Part shown: positions 1 to 10,330 of the stretch, piece by piece | How positions within the stretch are numbered: position 1 is the stretch's first letter | Layout: every line of letters starts with the position of its first letter | Source: Liquidambar formosana | Taxonomy: Eukaryota; Streptophyta; Magnoliopsida; Saxifragales; Altingiaceae | Direction of reading: 5' to 3' | Length of the DNA stretch: 64,000 nucleotides | NCBI GenBank assembly: GCA_039720395.1 | Contig: CM077820.1 | Span: 49,399,425 to 49,463,424 of the forward strand | Position numbers and translations under genes: made by a program | The notes under the pieces: generated by a model | What the model saw: the letters and a program-made list of their open reading frames with translations, nothing else | Database searches by the model: none | What the model was told of the DNA's origin: nothing

Positions 1-1008
1 ATTCCATGCTTCTTCTTTAAGTAACACTTCAATGCTGAAAACTTCTTGAGTACCCATATCATTAGATAATACATGTTGATTTCTAGACGTCATCACTATT
101 TTACATCCATTGTATTTCCCTCCGAAAGGAATTCCAACTTCCGCCAAGTCAAATTTTTCCCAAATGTCGTCTAAAATAACAAGGATGCTCTTCTTTTTTT
201 CCATGCTCTCTTTTTCTTCCACGCTCTTCTTTTTTTCCATGAGAAATTTCTTCAGTTCCTCACACAACCGACCTGCCCTTCCAGATTCAGTCTCTTCCTT
301 AAGCGTCAAATTTAACTTGTCAGCAATTTCTCCTTGAATTTTTCTTTTGTCAAGATGTTGGGATACAACTGCCATTACAACCTCATCAAATAACTTGACT
401 TCCTCACATTTTCTCGCAATTTCTTTTACTAGCACGGTTTTCCCCGTACCCCCCATCCCATATACCCCAATCAGATTGACATCGGCATTTCTTAATGCCT
501 CCATAATTTTCTTCGAAGTTGGCTTTCTTGATTCAAAAGCTTCATAACCTTCCATAGGTGTGATCCTTATCCTTGGTGGAGGGGCAGGATAAGACACACC
601 ATCAAATTTGTCAAATTTCCCACCATCTTGGATTTCAGGTTCAACTTCTGCCGCTGTTTTCTTCGCTTTCTTGCTCATCTGGTAGCGTAACTTCAAATTA
701 GGACACAATCCAATGAAGCACCTCTTATTTGAATTGTCTTCTTCATCAATTAATTTTCTTGCCTTTTCGATGATCCCATCTACTCGTGTCAACCAAATCT
801 CAACATCTTGGCGGATTTCTTCATCACGACTCCTAGCAGCTTCAATGAATTGCCCCACCGTGCTTCTCAAACCTTCTAAGTTCTCAAATTTGTTTTTGAG
901 ATTCTCAACATTGCTATGGTAGTTAGACAGATAACCAAACTCACGTTGGATTGGAGCAACCAAGTACGGAACAACTGCTGATACAATTGAACCAGTAATA
1001 TCCGCCAT
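1..1008 (-). CDS. NLR gene A, exon 1 (CC-NBS), partial
   Basis: Intracellular immune receptor of the coiled-coil NB-ARC LRR class (RPS2/RPS5/At4g27190 type), which binds ADP/ATP through NB-ARC and triggers defence. The frame is open for all 336 codons from ATG at 1008 to the window edge, so the 3' end is outside. Visible: CC domain about residues 1-125 with WLTRVDGI (about 72-79); linker ending in PMEGYEAFESR; P-loop GMGGTGKT (184-191); kinase-2 VILDDIWEKF (277-286); RNBS-B KIVMTSRN (303-310). The start is chosen because GATGGCGGA matches paralogous gene B and nothing longer is conserved. Compared with gene B there are about 12 extra Lys/Glu-rich residues (within 257-272) just before kinase-2, as a duplicated EKKKS. 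The CC is otherwise shorter than in gene B. No stop or frameshift within the window; function further 3' is unknown. Confidence 0.93.
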   Translation of the reverse strand, partial: MADITGSIVSAVVPYLVAPIQREFGYLSNYHSNVENLKNKFENLEGLRSTVGQFIEAARSRDEEIRQDVEIWLTRVDGIIEKARKLIDEEDNSNKRCFIGLCPNLKLRYQMSKKAKKTAAEVEPEIQDGGKFDKFDGVSYPAPPPRIRITPMEGYEAFESRKPTSKKIMEALRNADVNLIGVYGMGGTGKTVLVKEIARKCEEVKLFDEVVMAVVSQHLDKRKIQGEIADKLNLTLKEETESGRAGRLCEELKKFLMEKKKSVEEKESMEKKKSILVILDDIWEKFDLAEVGIPFGGKYNGCKIVMTSRNQHVLSNDMGTQEVFSIEVLLKEEAWN

Positions 1009-1560
1009 CACCCACTTTTGTATTTTCTTCTGTTCTTTTGTTCAAACCAATAAGCGGATCAGAAGTCTTCACCTGCAGATCAATGCCAAAAACGAATATG
1101 TGAATCACTACTTAGAAAATAAAAATGCAAGAATCATGAGAGAGAATATGCAATTAAATATAACAGAGTGCAACAAGAATTGAGTTTGATAATTTATTGA
1201 TAGTAAACTTTTTCTCTTCCGCTTGAGAAAAATAGATTCAAAGCAAAACGAAAGAACAAAAGGGTGCAACTAGAATTAAACGAGCAGAGTTTCTTGCAAG
1301 CTTACTTCCCTCTCTTAGCTATCAAATGAGCAGAGTTCTTTTCTTTCCTCACCAGCAGATCGATCACTGCCAAGAATGAGTAGGAGAATTCTAATACTAA
1401 GGAAAATGAAAGCGAAAGAGCAGATGGTAGCTATGGATGACAAAATGAGGAGAGCAGAGAGTAATTAAGGAGAGAAAACCTTATTGTAAGGTGAGGAGCC
1501 CTGATGCAAAAGGCCGGAAGTTGAAATTTTCACTGAACCACAGCCACCCACTGTGTTCAC
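1009..1560 (-). promoter_or_regulatory. 5' leader of NLR gene A (leader exon, leader intron)
   Basis: On the minus strand a leader exon ends at 1306 before GTAAGC, and an intron (1305-1073) ends in CTGCAG at 1073-1078, followed by 64 nt of untranslated exon and the ATG at 1008. The same leader sequence, with the tract GCCATCCATAGCTAC or close variants and the GTAAGC/GTATGC donor, occurs at 2940, 5673, 55235 and 58689, and the acceptor CTGCAG is shared with gene B at 53003. The transcription start is not defined by the sequence; the leader probably reaches to about 1500. Confidence 0.6.
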
Positions 1561-2044
1561 AAAGAAGATATTTTTTGTTTCGTTTTGGTAAGTGACAAAG
1601 AAGATATTCAAGTTTGACAAACAATAGCCACCCACTGTGTTGGTAACATTATATCATCACAGTTAATACTGAATTAATCATGCCTTTTTCTACGAAGATA
1701 TCAAAGCACTCGCTCCCAATCTGTTAGACTCTTAAAATGAAAAGTTGGGATAAGGATGGTGTCATTTTCGTGGGTGGACTAATGACTACAATGGCTGTGA
1801 TATTTTGTGGGTGATCCTTGGAATTTCCCACTCAAAAGTTATGAAATTTTATAAATGTAAGAGAGTTGTATAGAATGATTTGGTTATAACTTGATTGGTT
1901 AAATGAAACCATATCACTTGCTTGGAAGAGACTGTAATTTTAGTAGCAAAAGCAAATCTCTTATCATATAGACCCTTTAGAATTTTCAATGTAATCGATC
2001 ATGTAGCAATTATTTTGGACTTTAACCAAGTCAATAGCGGACAA

Positions 2045-2160
2045 AATCCCAAAGGGTTAGCCTAATGGCAAAGGCTAACCGTTTAGGCTAACCGATCCTT
2101 GACAAGCGCCTTCAAAAAAGTTAAGGGTTCGAAACCCCATAAAAGGAACTATCCCCAAAG
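2045..2160 (+). mobile_element. tRNA-derived SINE-like sequence
   Basis: Contains a box A-like TTAGCCTAATGGCAAAGG followed about 50 bp later by a box B-like GGGTTCGAAACCCC. It lies inside the 480 bp present in duplication copy A only. No convincing A-tail or target duplication was found, so the element boundaries are approximate. Confidence 0.45.
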
Positions 2161-2256
2161 TTAAAAGAGTATGATAATAGCCCGTATGTGGATGTGGGAT
2201 GAGGGATTGCACCCTATTTAAGGGTGCACTCCAACTGCCATGCACTCTCATCTCAC

Positions 2257-2301
2257 CTTCTTCTTCCCTTCTTCTTCTTCTTCTTCTTCTTCTTCTTCTT
2301 C

Positions 2302-2329
<28 letters not shown>
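2257..2329. repeat. (CTT)n followed by a T-run
   Basis: An uninterrupted CTT trinucleotide run passes into about 27 consecutive T. It makes long low-complexity reading frames on both strands that are not genes. The equivalent place in copy B (4940-5060) is T-rich but differs in length. Confidence 0.9.
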
Positions 2330-2332
<3 letters not shown>

Positions 2333-2376
2333 ATTACTCATCATCTCACATTTAGCCATCGTCTTTAACCTTTATA

Positions 2377-2645
2377 CTTCCTTCGTCCCATTTTGTTTGA
2401 TAACAATTTTCATTTTGGGAAGTCCCAAAATGTTTGTTACTCAATACAATTTTTTTTTTTACTTTCCCAATATGCCCCTTCATATATTTAAAATTATAAT
2501 TACGTACTCCAATCATAAGACAAAATAAAATAATAGGGTAAAATTGAAAAATTAAATTTAATGAGTAACATGACATTGAATTAAATAGCTCACCTTAATA
2601 TGCGTACTTAGTCAAAGTGGCTCAAACAAGTTGGGACAGATGGAG
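2377..2645. mobile_element. Stowaway-like MITE, copy A
   Basis: Terminal inverted repeats CTTCCTTCGTCCCA and TGGGACAGATGGAG match the common plant Stowaway end CTCCCTCCGTCCC, and the element is flanked by TA on both sides (2375-2376, 2646-2647). 269 bp, AT-rich, no coding. The orthologous copy is at 5115-5377, so insertion preceded the segmental duplication. Confidence 0.85.
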
Positions 2646-2731
2646 TAAAAGTTTCTTTATGGACTTATTAAAAAAGATAAATGACAAGAAACCCCTTAAT
2701 GTTTAGCCCTATTTCACATAACTCTCTAAAG

Positions 2732-2928
2732 AAAAAAAATCGATACAATGTACCCCTCATTAGGTTTTGGTATGAAAATTCGAGAAAATTGAATGAAAAA
2801 ACATTAAAAAAAACATTATATCCTTCTCATGTACTCATTATTCACTCATTCTTATAGTCTTTTTTCATTTAATTTCCACTCAATTTTTTACCCAAAACCT
2901 AAATAAGGGAGACATTGCATCGGTTTTT
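2732..2928. repeat. Inverted-repeat MITE-like element, copy A
   Basis: Left arm beginning aaaaaaaatcgatacaatgt and right arm ending acattgcatcggttttt are inverted repeats of about 70 bp (shared core: taggttttggtatgaaaatt-like). It sits directly against the donor of the leader copy at 2940. The same structure is at 5462-5661. Confidence 0.65.
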
Positions 2929-2939
2929 CACGAGCTTAC

Positions 2940-3350
2940 CTCCGTCTCTTAACTATCAAATGAGCAACAGATCGAGTTCTTGTTTTTCTTCACTAGCATA
3001 TCACCACCAGGGATGATTCTTAGTCACTATGGAAAATGAATGTGAAGACTGTATGGTAATTAAGCTATGGATGGCAAGATGAGTACTATAGAGAATTAGA
3101 GAGTAAGGAGATGGATAAAGCAAAAATGTATTGTGTCACCTTACGAATTATGCCATTTTCTACCAAATATTAAAGCACTGATTCCCAAACTGTTACACTT
3201 GTATAGACAAGTTGGAATAAGAATGACATCATTGTTGAGTGGGACTCAAGCATGACATTATATTTACTATAAAACCATGGCTGGACAAATAACTATAATG
3301 GCTGTGATTTCTTTATTTTTTTTTATTTTTTTTGGGTTCATCCTAGGATT
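2940..3350 (-). promoter_or_regulatory. Orphan NLR leader/promoter copy L2
   Basis: Minus-strand sequence homologous to the leader exon and promoter of NLR genes A and B: donor GAG|GTAAGC at 2939-2940, the leader tract ...CTTAATTACC...GCCATCCATAGC, and further upstream the conserved promoter segment (3150-3350) with AGCCATTATAGT and CAAATCACAGCC-like phrases. No CC-NBS sequence follows before the leader of gene A. It could be an alternative promoter of gene A, or the remnant of a lost tandem gene. Confidence 0.6.
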
Positions 3351-4071
3351 TTCCCACACAAAATTTATGAAATTCTATAGATGTAAGAAATTAACAAAAT
3401 GTAAAGACTAATTTTAGTAAATTGAGCTAATGGCACGTTATCCTAATGGCATTCTTCTAATTTGTTGAGTAAACGATTTTGGGTTCAAACTTATAAACAA
3501 ACATTGATACTCATTTATTGATATTGAAATTAGGAGTGGGTTAATTCTTGAAAAAAAAAATAGTAAATAAATAATAAATCGGGTCTCTTTCGCCATAGAA
3601 ATTTCAATCTAAACATGTAGCAATTCTTTTGAACTCTAGCCAAAATAGACAACAGCCACAGGTGCATTCCAGCTGTTACCAAGCATTCATCATCCTCTTT
3701 TTCTTTTCCTGTTTTTGTGTGTGGTTGAAATGCATTCATCTCACATTCAGCTATCACCATCACTTTTATGAAAGTCTACATTATTAAAGAGATATGGCCC
3801 TTTCACCCAGGAATCCAAGGCAAAATTATTAAAGAGAGATGGCCCTTTCACCCAGAAAGTCCACATTGTTAAAGAGAGATGGCCCCGCCTCGGAGACATC
3901 ATAGCATTCAACTTTCTTTACTTCACACCATCACAACAGTCAACTAGACTAGCGTGGGGCATTTACCCACTCTTCTCTCCAGGGTGAAAGTGATCAATTA
4001 GAAAAACTAATAAAAATCTTGAATCTTTTAGTATTCTGAACTTAAAGAAGGATCATGGAAGATATACAATG

Positions 4072-4783
4072 TGGTCGATGAATGTGATAATTTTATCCGG
4101 TATTGTACCATCTTATATGATTTTTCCTACAAAAACATACAAATTGTGACTTCAAGTGTAGGAAAACATTTCCACCATTTCAAATTGCTCCCTTTTTATA
4201 TTATGGGTTAATAATTTTATTTTTTTTTCAAAGCAATGTGCATTACGAGATTTTGTAGCTGATGTATAGCATGAATCATTTGGAAAGTTATCTCATGAAT
4301 GGTGTGAATGTGAAAAGTTGTGTTGATGATGAATGATTTTGTAGTTCTTACTTTTTTTTTCCTTTTTTTTTTATATATCACGAGGTTCCAGATGATTTGC
4401 ACCTAACTAATCTCTTAGGCACATGTAATACCCCGTCCCACATGCACCAGTCAATTACAGGACCAAAGTTCATGGGATTGGCCTTGAGGGGGAGTGGTGA
4501 GAATGAATCCCAAGACCTCTTGTTTAACAAGAGGCTTTGGACCACTCAATCCACCCCTTAAGGTTTGTTGTTCTTACTTATCTAAAGCCTATTCTGAAGG
4601 TAATATATGAGTTGACACTCCTCAGTGAGAGCCTCACTAGCTACGTCAATTCCCCAAGCACAAAGATAACAAAATAAGTTGAGTTGATTAACGCCTACAT
4701 GTTGATCACCGAACCCACAAGATCTTTATTACAATAACAAAAATAGTAAAAGTAGGTTTTTTTAAGTAAACTTTCACAACCCT
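4072..4783. other. Spacer between duplication copies
   Basis: AT-rich spacer without recognisable coding sequence. It contains a SINE-like segment at about 4425-4565. Short frames here are made by poly-T tracts. Confidence 0.5.
4425..4565 (-). mobile_element. SINE-like repeat, family 2
   Basis: Read on the minus strand: GATTGAGTGGTCCAAAGCC then GGTCTTGGGATTC, resembling a tRNA-type box A and box B. Two relatives occur at about 11605-11700 and 53970-54065, sharing ggccttgaRgaagagtgg and gaccactcaatcc (plus-strand wording). Dispersed copies of the same length support a SINE family; ends are not resolved. Confidence 0.5.
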
Positions 4784-5114
4784 TTTGACAAACGATAGCC
4801 ACCCACTGTGTTGGTAACATTATATCATCACAGTTAATACTGAATTAAAAGGGTTTGATAATTGCCCGTATGTGGATGTGGGATGGGGGATTGCACATGT
4901 TGAAGGGTGCATTCCAGCTGTCATGCACTCTCATCTCACCTTCTTCTTTTATTTTTATTTTTTATTTTTTATTTTTTTTTTCTCAGTACAATAGGAGGGA
5001 TTCGAACCCTTAGCCTATAGCCTCATCTCACCCTTTTTCTTTTTTTTGGTTTTTTTTTTTCTCTTTTGCTATTACTCATCATCTCACATTCAGCCATCGT
5101 CTTTAACCTTTATA

Positions 5115-5377
5115 CTCCCTTTGTCCCATTTTGTTTCATAACAATTTTCATTTTGAAAACTCTCAAAATGTTTTTTACTCAAGACAAATTTTTTTGACTT
5201 TCCCAATATGTCCCTTCATATATTTAAAATTACAACTACTCCAATCACGAGGCAAAATAAAATAACAGGGTAAAATTGAAAAATTAAATCTAATGAGTCA
5301 CATGACATTATATTAAATAACTCACCTTAATATGCGTACTTAGTCAAAGTGGCTCCAACAATTTGAGACGGACGGAG
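5115..5377. mobile_element. Stowaway-like MITE, copy B
   Basis: Left end CTCCCTTTGTCCCA, right end TTTGAGACGGACGGAG, flanked by TA at 5113-5114 and 5378-5379. Orthologue of 2377-2645 in the other duplication copy. Confidence 0.85.
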
Positions 5378-5461
5378 TAAAAGTTTTTTTATGGACTTAT
5401 TAAAAAGGGTAAATGACAAGAAACCCCTTAATGCTTAGCCCTATTTCACATAACCCTCTAA

Positions 5462-5661
5462 AGAAAAAAAATCAATACAATGTACTCCTAATTAGGTTTT
5501 GGTATGAAAATTATAGTGAAAATTGAATGAAAAAACATCAAAAAACACTATATCCTTCTCTTGTGCTCATTATTCACTCATTCTTATAGTCTTTTTTTCA
5601 TTTAATTTCCACTCAATTTTTTACCCAAAACCTAAATAAGGGAGACATTGCATCAGTTTTT
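5462..5661. repeat. Inverted-repeat MITE-like element, copy B
   Basis: Same inverted arms as at 2732-2928 (atcaatacaatgtactcc against ggagacattgcatcagttt), again ending next to an NLR leader donor. Confidence 0.65.
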
Positions 5662-5672
5662 CACGAGCTTAC

Positions 5673-6070
5673 CTCCGTCTCTTAACTGTCAAATGAGCAA
5701 CAGATCGGTTCTTGTTTTTCTTCACTAGTAGGTCACCGCCAAGGATGATTCTTAGTCACTATGGAAAATGAATGTGAAGACTATATCTTAATTAAGCCAT
5801 GGATGGCAAGATGAGTAGTATAGAGAATTAGAGAGTAAGGAGATGGATAAAGCAAAAAATGTATTGTGTCACCTTATGAATTATGCCTTTTTCTACAAAA
5901 TATTAAAGAACTATTACCTACGATAGACAAGTTGGGATAAAAATGATGCCATTGTTGAGCAGGATTCAAGCATGACATTATATTTACTATAAAACCATGG
6001 GTGGACAAATAGCTATAATGACTGTGATCTCTTTATTTTTTTATTTTTTTTGGGTTCATCCTAAGATTTT
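5673..6070 (-). promoter_or_regulatory. Orphan NLR leader/promoter copy L3
   Basis: Minus-strand homologue of the NLR leader: donor GAG|GTAAGC at 5672-5673, leader tract with CTTGCCATCCATGG, and promoter-like homology to about 6070. Nearly identical to L2 because it lies in the duplicated unit; no NLR coding sequence is attached. Confidence 0.6.
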
Positions 6071-6774
6071 TCCCACACAAATTTATGAAATTCTATAGAT
6101 GTAAGAAATTAACAAAATGTAGAGACTAATTTTAGTAAATTGAGCTAATGGCACGTTATTCTAATGGCATTTTTCTAATTTGTTAAGTAAACGATTTTGG
6201 TTCAAAACTTATAGGCAAGCATTGATATTCATTTGTTGATATTAGGATTAGGGGTGGGTTAATTCTTGAAAGAAAAAAAAAATAGTAAATCGGGTCTCTT
6301 ATCACAGTGCCACAGAAATTTGCATCTAAACATCTAGCAGTGCCAAAGAAATTTCAATCTACTCATGTAGCAATTATTTTGGACTCTAGCCAAAGTAGAC
6401 AGCAGCCACGGGTGCATTCCAGCTGTTACCATGCATTCATCATCCCCTTTCTCTTTTCTATTTTTGTGTGTGGTTGAAATGGATGCATCTCACATTCGGC
6501 TATCACCATCACCTTTATACCATCACCTTTATGAAAGTGTACATTATTAAAGAGAGATGGCCCTTTCACCCAGGAATCCAAGGCAAAATTATGAAAGAGA
6601 CATGGCCCTTTCACCCAGAAAGTCCACATTGTTAAAGAGAGATGGCCCCGCCAGGGAGACATCATAGCATCCAACTTTCTTTACTTCACACCATCACAAC
6701 AGTCAACTAGACTAGCGGGGGGCGTTTACCCACTCTTCTCTCCAGGGTGAAAGTGACCGATTAGAAAAATAATA

Positions 6775-7126
6775 GGATAAATTATAAAAAACCCCGTGAA
6801 GTATGGGAGGGTTAACAAATAAACCCTTATATTTTAATTTTGTCAATGTACATTCTAGTTTAATTGGAAGACAAAACCAATCATCGATGGTCACCCAATT
6901 AGACATGATTTTGGCAAGAGTTCTAACAATTTTGGGTAACACTGGTTTGTTAATGGTATTACGTGCGTAGTCACGTGACTAATTTTCATCAATTTTCATT
7001 AACGGCAAGTGATGGTAAGGCACATTGCCAAAAATTAAAACATAAGGAAGGCATATTGATAAAATTAAAATATAAAAGAGGTTATTTGCTAACCCCATAC
7101 TTCAGGGGGTTTTCTACAATTTACCT
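6775..7126. mobile_element. Mutator-like MITE with 9-bp target duplication
   Basis: Starts GGATAAATTATAAAAAACCC, ends GGGTTTTCTACAATTTACCT; the ends and about 50 bp of subterminal sequence (gaagtatggg) are inverted repeats. Flanked by perfect 9-bp direct repeats aaaataata (6766-6774, 7127-7135). Copy A of the segmental duplication keeps the empty site (about 4000-4012, gaaaaactaataaaaatc), so insertion followed the duplication. 352 bp, no coding. Confidence 0.88.
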
Positions 7127-7195
7127 AAAATAATAAAAATCTTGAATCTTTTTGTATTTTGAATTTAAAGAAGGATCATGAAAGATATACAATGT

Positions 7196-7607
7196 AAACC
7201 TCAGGAAAGAAGTGCAGCTAGGCCTGACTCAGGTCACATGCATGTTAGATTGTTAGATGTCTAATTGTAAGCCAGAACAATTATATAGTCCATGACCAAA
7301 ATCATCATGAACAAATCATTTTTAAGTAATTTAATTTGACTATTACTAATTTATTATTGGATTAAATTAATTAATGTTTTTTTTTTAAATTTAAAAAAAA
7401 GGGGGTAAAGAAAAATGCAATTGACAATGCACAGAAGCTCCGAGTTGGTGCTCCTGCTCCTTCCTCTTCTTCATTATGAAAGAGTTTGGGGTAAGAATTT
7501 CTCTTTTATGAGGAGCTGGGACCAATGCTCTCTCCTTTATATATACAACTAGAGGTGGTGTTTCACCATCAGCGACAACTACTGAATGAAAAGGGGAAAA
7601 AAAAATT
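7196..7607. other. Spacer
   Basis: AT-rich, no recognised gene. A minus-strand frame over 7391-7669 has no family resemblance and no splice or codon evidence. Confidence 0.4.
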
Positions 7608-8170
7608 ATGTTCTGGTTGAAAGCGCGACAAACAGGAAGGATGATATAAAGATGCATGTCAAAAATCATTTTTAAATGATTTATATCCTAACCCTCATCC
7701 TCTCAGAAACCAGAGCCTTCTTAAATCCATGAAAAACACAATCCAATCACACAATAAAAAGTTTTACCTCAAAAGTGGAAAACACAGATCATCTCCCCTT
7801 CAAGCAGGTTGTTGATGCCAAAAGAAAAGCAGAATTCTCAGTAGTCAGCTGGAACCTGCTATACAAACTGTATCCGCAATGAAATTGGAAACATTCCCGA
7901 AGTGGCAAAATCAAATATAAAAAATGAATCACACCCTCATGGTAGCTTGAGAAAAAAAGCTGTACCCAAAAAGACAGTAGTAGATCAAGGGAAAACGGCT
8001 TATCTCAGTAACAAAACAAACTGGAAACTACAATGCACTTTGATCATTAACCATTGAAACACTCAACTTTTGAGTTTGAAATTTCGGAAACCAAATTACA
8101 TACTATGACCGAAGTTGATGGAGAAGTCGAACAAGTGAGAACATCAAACTTTGATTGGTGTGTTATTAAA
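7608..8170 (-). pseudogene. Relic block P1 (shared 3' part of a dispersed gene)
   Basis: First of four copies of one segment (P1; P2 from 12177; P3 from about 15600; P4 from about 32830), all in the same orientation. Shared phrases: agttttacctcaa(aag)tgg, gtatccgcaatgaaattgga, cactcaacttttgagtttga. On the minus strand CTTTTGAG|GTAAAAC looks like a splice donor. No open frame is conserved between the copies, so it is untranslated or decayed sequence, probably the 3' region of the RS-rich gene represented at 8743 and 12760. Confidence 0.5.
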
Positions 8171-8742
8171 CCACATGGCCTTTTATGATTAAATTTTGTG
8201 TATTGGATCCTTCTAGGAATTTTTTATCCAACAGTAGAGTATGTGTCTTAAAATTCATGTCGATCCAATCAGTGTCTGAATCCTGGTATGGGATTTTGCT
8301 CCAATCCAGTGAGAAGCTCAATGTCATACCCTCCCTATTAAATATCAAATTACGCAAGCTGGCAAGGAATGCGTAGTCTTATAAAGTTCTGCTATTACTG
8401 CTAAAGATAAACAAATAAAAAAATCTTCTCACTGTTTCATTCCAGGGAAAATTGTAATGCTACTCTTACAAAATGAGATGGGATGCGCGTTCAAAAGATA
8501 AAAAGAAAATCTCAATCATAATCTCCAGTACCCATTGGCTGCAACAGGCCATAGCAACGAGGTAATACCAATGATGAGATATGAGGCTCTTTGACTTTAC
8601 ACCATCTTTCCCCCTCGAAGTTCTGGCTAACCATCTGAAAATCTGATCGAAATGAAAGAACAGGTTTACCAAGCCACTGAACTAGCTATCTGAAAGAGAC
8701 CACATCCAAATATGAATGAAGACCAATTTAAAAGCACATTTT
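8171..8742. other. Spacer/possible 3' UTR
   Basis: Lies between the WQEY exon and block P1. Contains short frames on both strands but nothing recognised. Confidence 0.35.
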
Positions 8743-9018
8743 TCAGCCAGACTTTAATTTGGTTCGCTGAAATGAAGATCTTGTTGAGAGGGGAGAGATG
8801 ATCTCGTGAACATTGTGAGAAAATCCTTTATCATAAATGTAGTTCTTGACTACAGCCTCCACATCTTCTAGAGGTGATCTTCGAAAGAAGGCTTTCCATT
8901 TGCTGTGCGGAGGCGGCTTTCCTTCTTGGCTCACTCCACTGATACTAGCTTTGAGGGCTGCAGCACTCGCCTTCGCTTCATTTAGTTTCCTCCGCCAGCT
9001 AATGTACTCTTGCCACTT
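8743..9018 (-). pseudogene. Exon relic of an RS-protein-like gene (WQEY exon)
   Basis: On the minus strand AATACAG at about 9019-9025 is a plausible acceptor. It is followed by an open segment with FKWQEYISWRRKLNEAK, then GKPPPHSKWKAFFRRSPLED and VEAVVKNYIYDKGF, ending at a TGA at 8743. The composition and W/Y spacing look like a conserved cellular protein, not noise. From memory it is reminiscent of U11/U12-48K-type spliceosomal proteins, but that is a weak assignment. No upstream exons were found before the repeat at 9353, so this is a truncated fragment or the last exon of a gene whose 5' part was replaced. A possible further splice (TTTCAG at about 8693) leads into non-coding sequence. 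Confidence 0.5.
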
Positions 9019-9352
9019 GAAGGTCTGTATTTTCACCAAGATGACCACATATTCAGTTCAGAAACTAACGCAGTATGGTTGCAGTTGCAGCCGCATCACC
9101 GTGGATTTATATAACCACTAGTTAATGAGCACATCGGCCATCGTATAAAAGTGTTGGACGGATGTATACGTCATCATTACAATCCAGAAATTTTAAATTT
9201 ACGAAAGGCAAGGAAGCATTGGCCATTAAACTCCAAAGGGCATTGGCCAGAAAGCACCAAGTTAAGTCATCTGAAATAAATAAGAAATGAGATGCTATGA
9301 TGCACATAGTGCTAGCTAGCATGTCAGTCAACTGTGTTATATATATATATAT

Positions 9353-10330
9353 AGAAAGAAAAAAAAAACAGAGGAAGGAAAAAGAGCAAAAACAGAGGAC
9401 TGTGGGAATATGCTAACCATTTCTAACGGTTACTCCAAAATTACTTCAAATTTTAAACAAACGGTTAGCAACCGTTTGGATTCAGTTGGAGACTTGTCTC
9501 TAACGTGTTCTTTTTAGCAGAATTGCAAATCTCACCAAAAGTGGTGGGATATGGCTGGAATTCATTTAAGTCATATGTTAAGAATGTCCGTTGGCCTCTC
9601 CTCTCTAGCTTGCACAACGCCTCCATTCTCTTGGGTCGTCCATCGCAAAATTAAAGGAAACCATTTTCATGGCAATCTCACCGGAAGAATTCACATCGAT
9701 TTTTTATTTTTTTTTTCTTTCTCGTAAGAACATTTATATTAATTATTATCAAGAGTTTATATCAAACAGGGGTACTATAAGAAATACACATTATCGAATT
9801 CATTTTCAGCATCATTCCAAACACTAGAATTGATTAGAATTGATTTAGAATTCTAATTCGTCTGTTTTATTCCAAACAGGTTAATTAGAATTCTAAATCA
9901 ATTCAATTCAATTCTATTTAGAATTGATTCCAAAGGTTACTCACTCTAACTCCGACGTCACTGGTCAAACTAAATGTAATTTCCTTTCATTACACATCTC
10001 TCATTCAATTTGGTGCCACACTTTTGGATGAATGTGTGGACTGGATTTTATGGCATTGTGACCTACCATATTATTATTGGTTTAGATAATCTTCTAATTG
10101 CTACTTAACTTCAACTTTGGTTTAAAGTATTTGCAATTTGATACTTATCATTCTTAATAATTAAATAAAACCACATTCGAACAAATATTTAATTGCAGCT
10201 TGAGAAAATCAAATGAAAACGACTTCGAATATTGTCAGAAGGGAAGATGTTGTACCTTGACCTGATTGCCTTGCAATTCTCCAGGGATTATGATGAGAAG
10301 AAAAGAAAAGCACAAATGTGAAGCCAAGAA
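9353..10330. repeat. Dispersed duplicated segment C1
   Basis: About 1 kb repeated at 19311-20690. Shared landmarks: cagaggaaggaaaaag, gcaaaaacagaggactgtg, tctcttgggtcgtccat, the inverted repeat around 9846-9905, and cagaagggaagatgttgtacc. C1 has the un-inserted form of the TRIM site found in C2. No coding function recognised; a short frame beginning in the tctcttgggtcgtccat region of C2 is broken by the TRIM. Confidence 0.8.
9838..9912. repeat. Perfect 22-bp inverted repeat hairpin
   Basis: GAATTGATTTAGAATTCTAATT and its exact reverse complement are separated by about 20 bp (cgtctgttttattccaaacagg). Present in both C1 and C2 (about 20160-20240). Looks like the core of an old foldback or MITE element. 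Confidence 0.7.

Larger units (their letters stand above)
1613..4071. repeat. Segmental duplication copy A (NLR promoter unit)
   Basis: About 2.4 kb that recurs at 4784-7195 in the same orientation. Shared landmarks in order: atagccacccactgtgttgg at the left edge, the tract gatgtgggat near 2190/4875, a Stowaway element, an inverted-repeat MITE, an NLR leader copy, a phrase about ggccctttcacccag, and aggatcatg...agatatacaatg at the right edge. Copy A has about 480 bp (1679-2160) that copy B lacks, and lacks the 352 bp MITE present in B at 6775. Both copies sit upstream of NLR gene A. Confidence 0.85.
4784..7195. repeat. Segmental duplication copy B
   Basis: Second copy of the unit at 1613-4071. 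Internal order is the same. It lacks the 480 bp at 1679-2160 and carries an extra Mutator-like MITE at 6775-7126. Confidence 0.85.

Noticed and set aside
2075..2528. Overlapping frames on both strands through the CTT/T tract
   Set aside because: They are poly-Lys/Arg/Glu or poly-Leu/Phe translations of a microsatellite; no conserved protein.
3425..3560. Possible SINE (tatcctaatggca ... gggttcaaactt) in duplication copies A and B
   Set aside because: Box-like words are present but spacing is loose and no tail or duplication was found; left uncalled.
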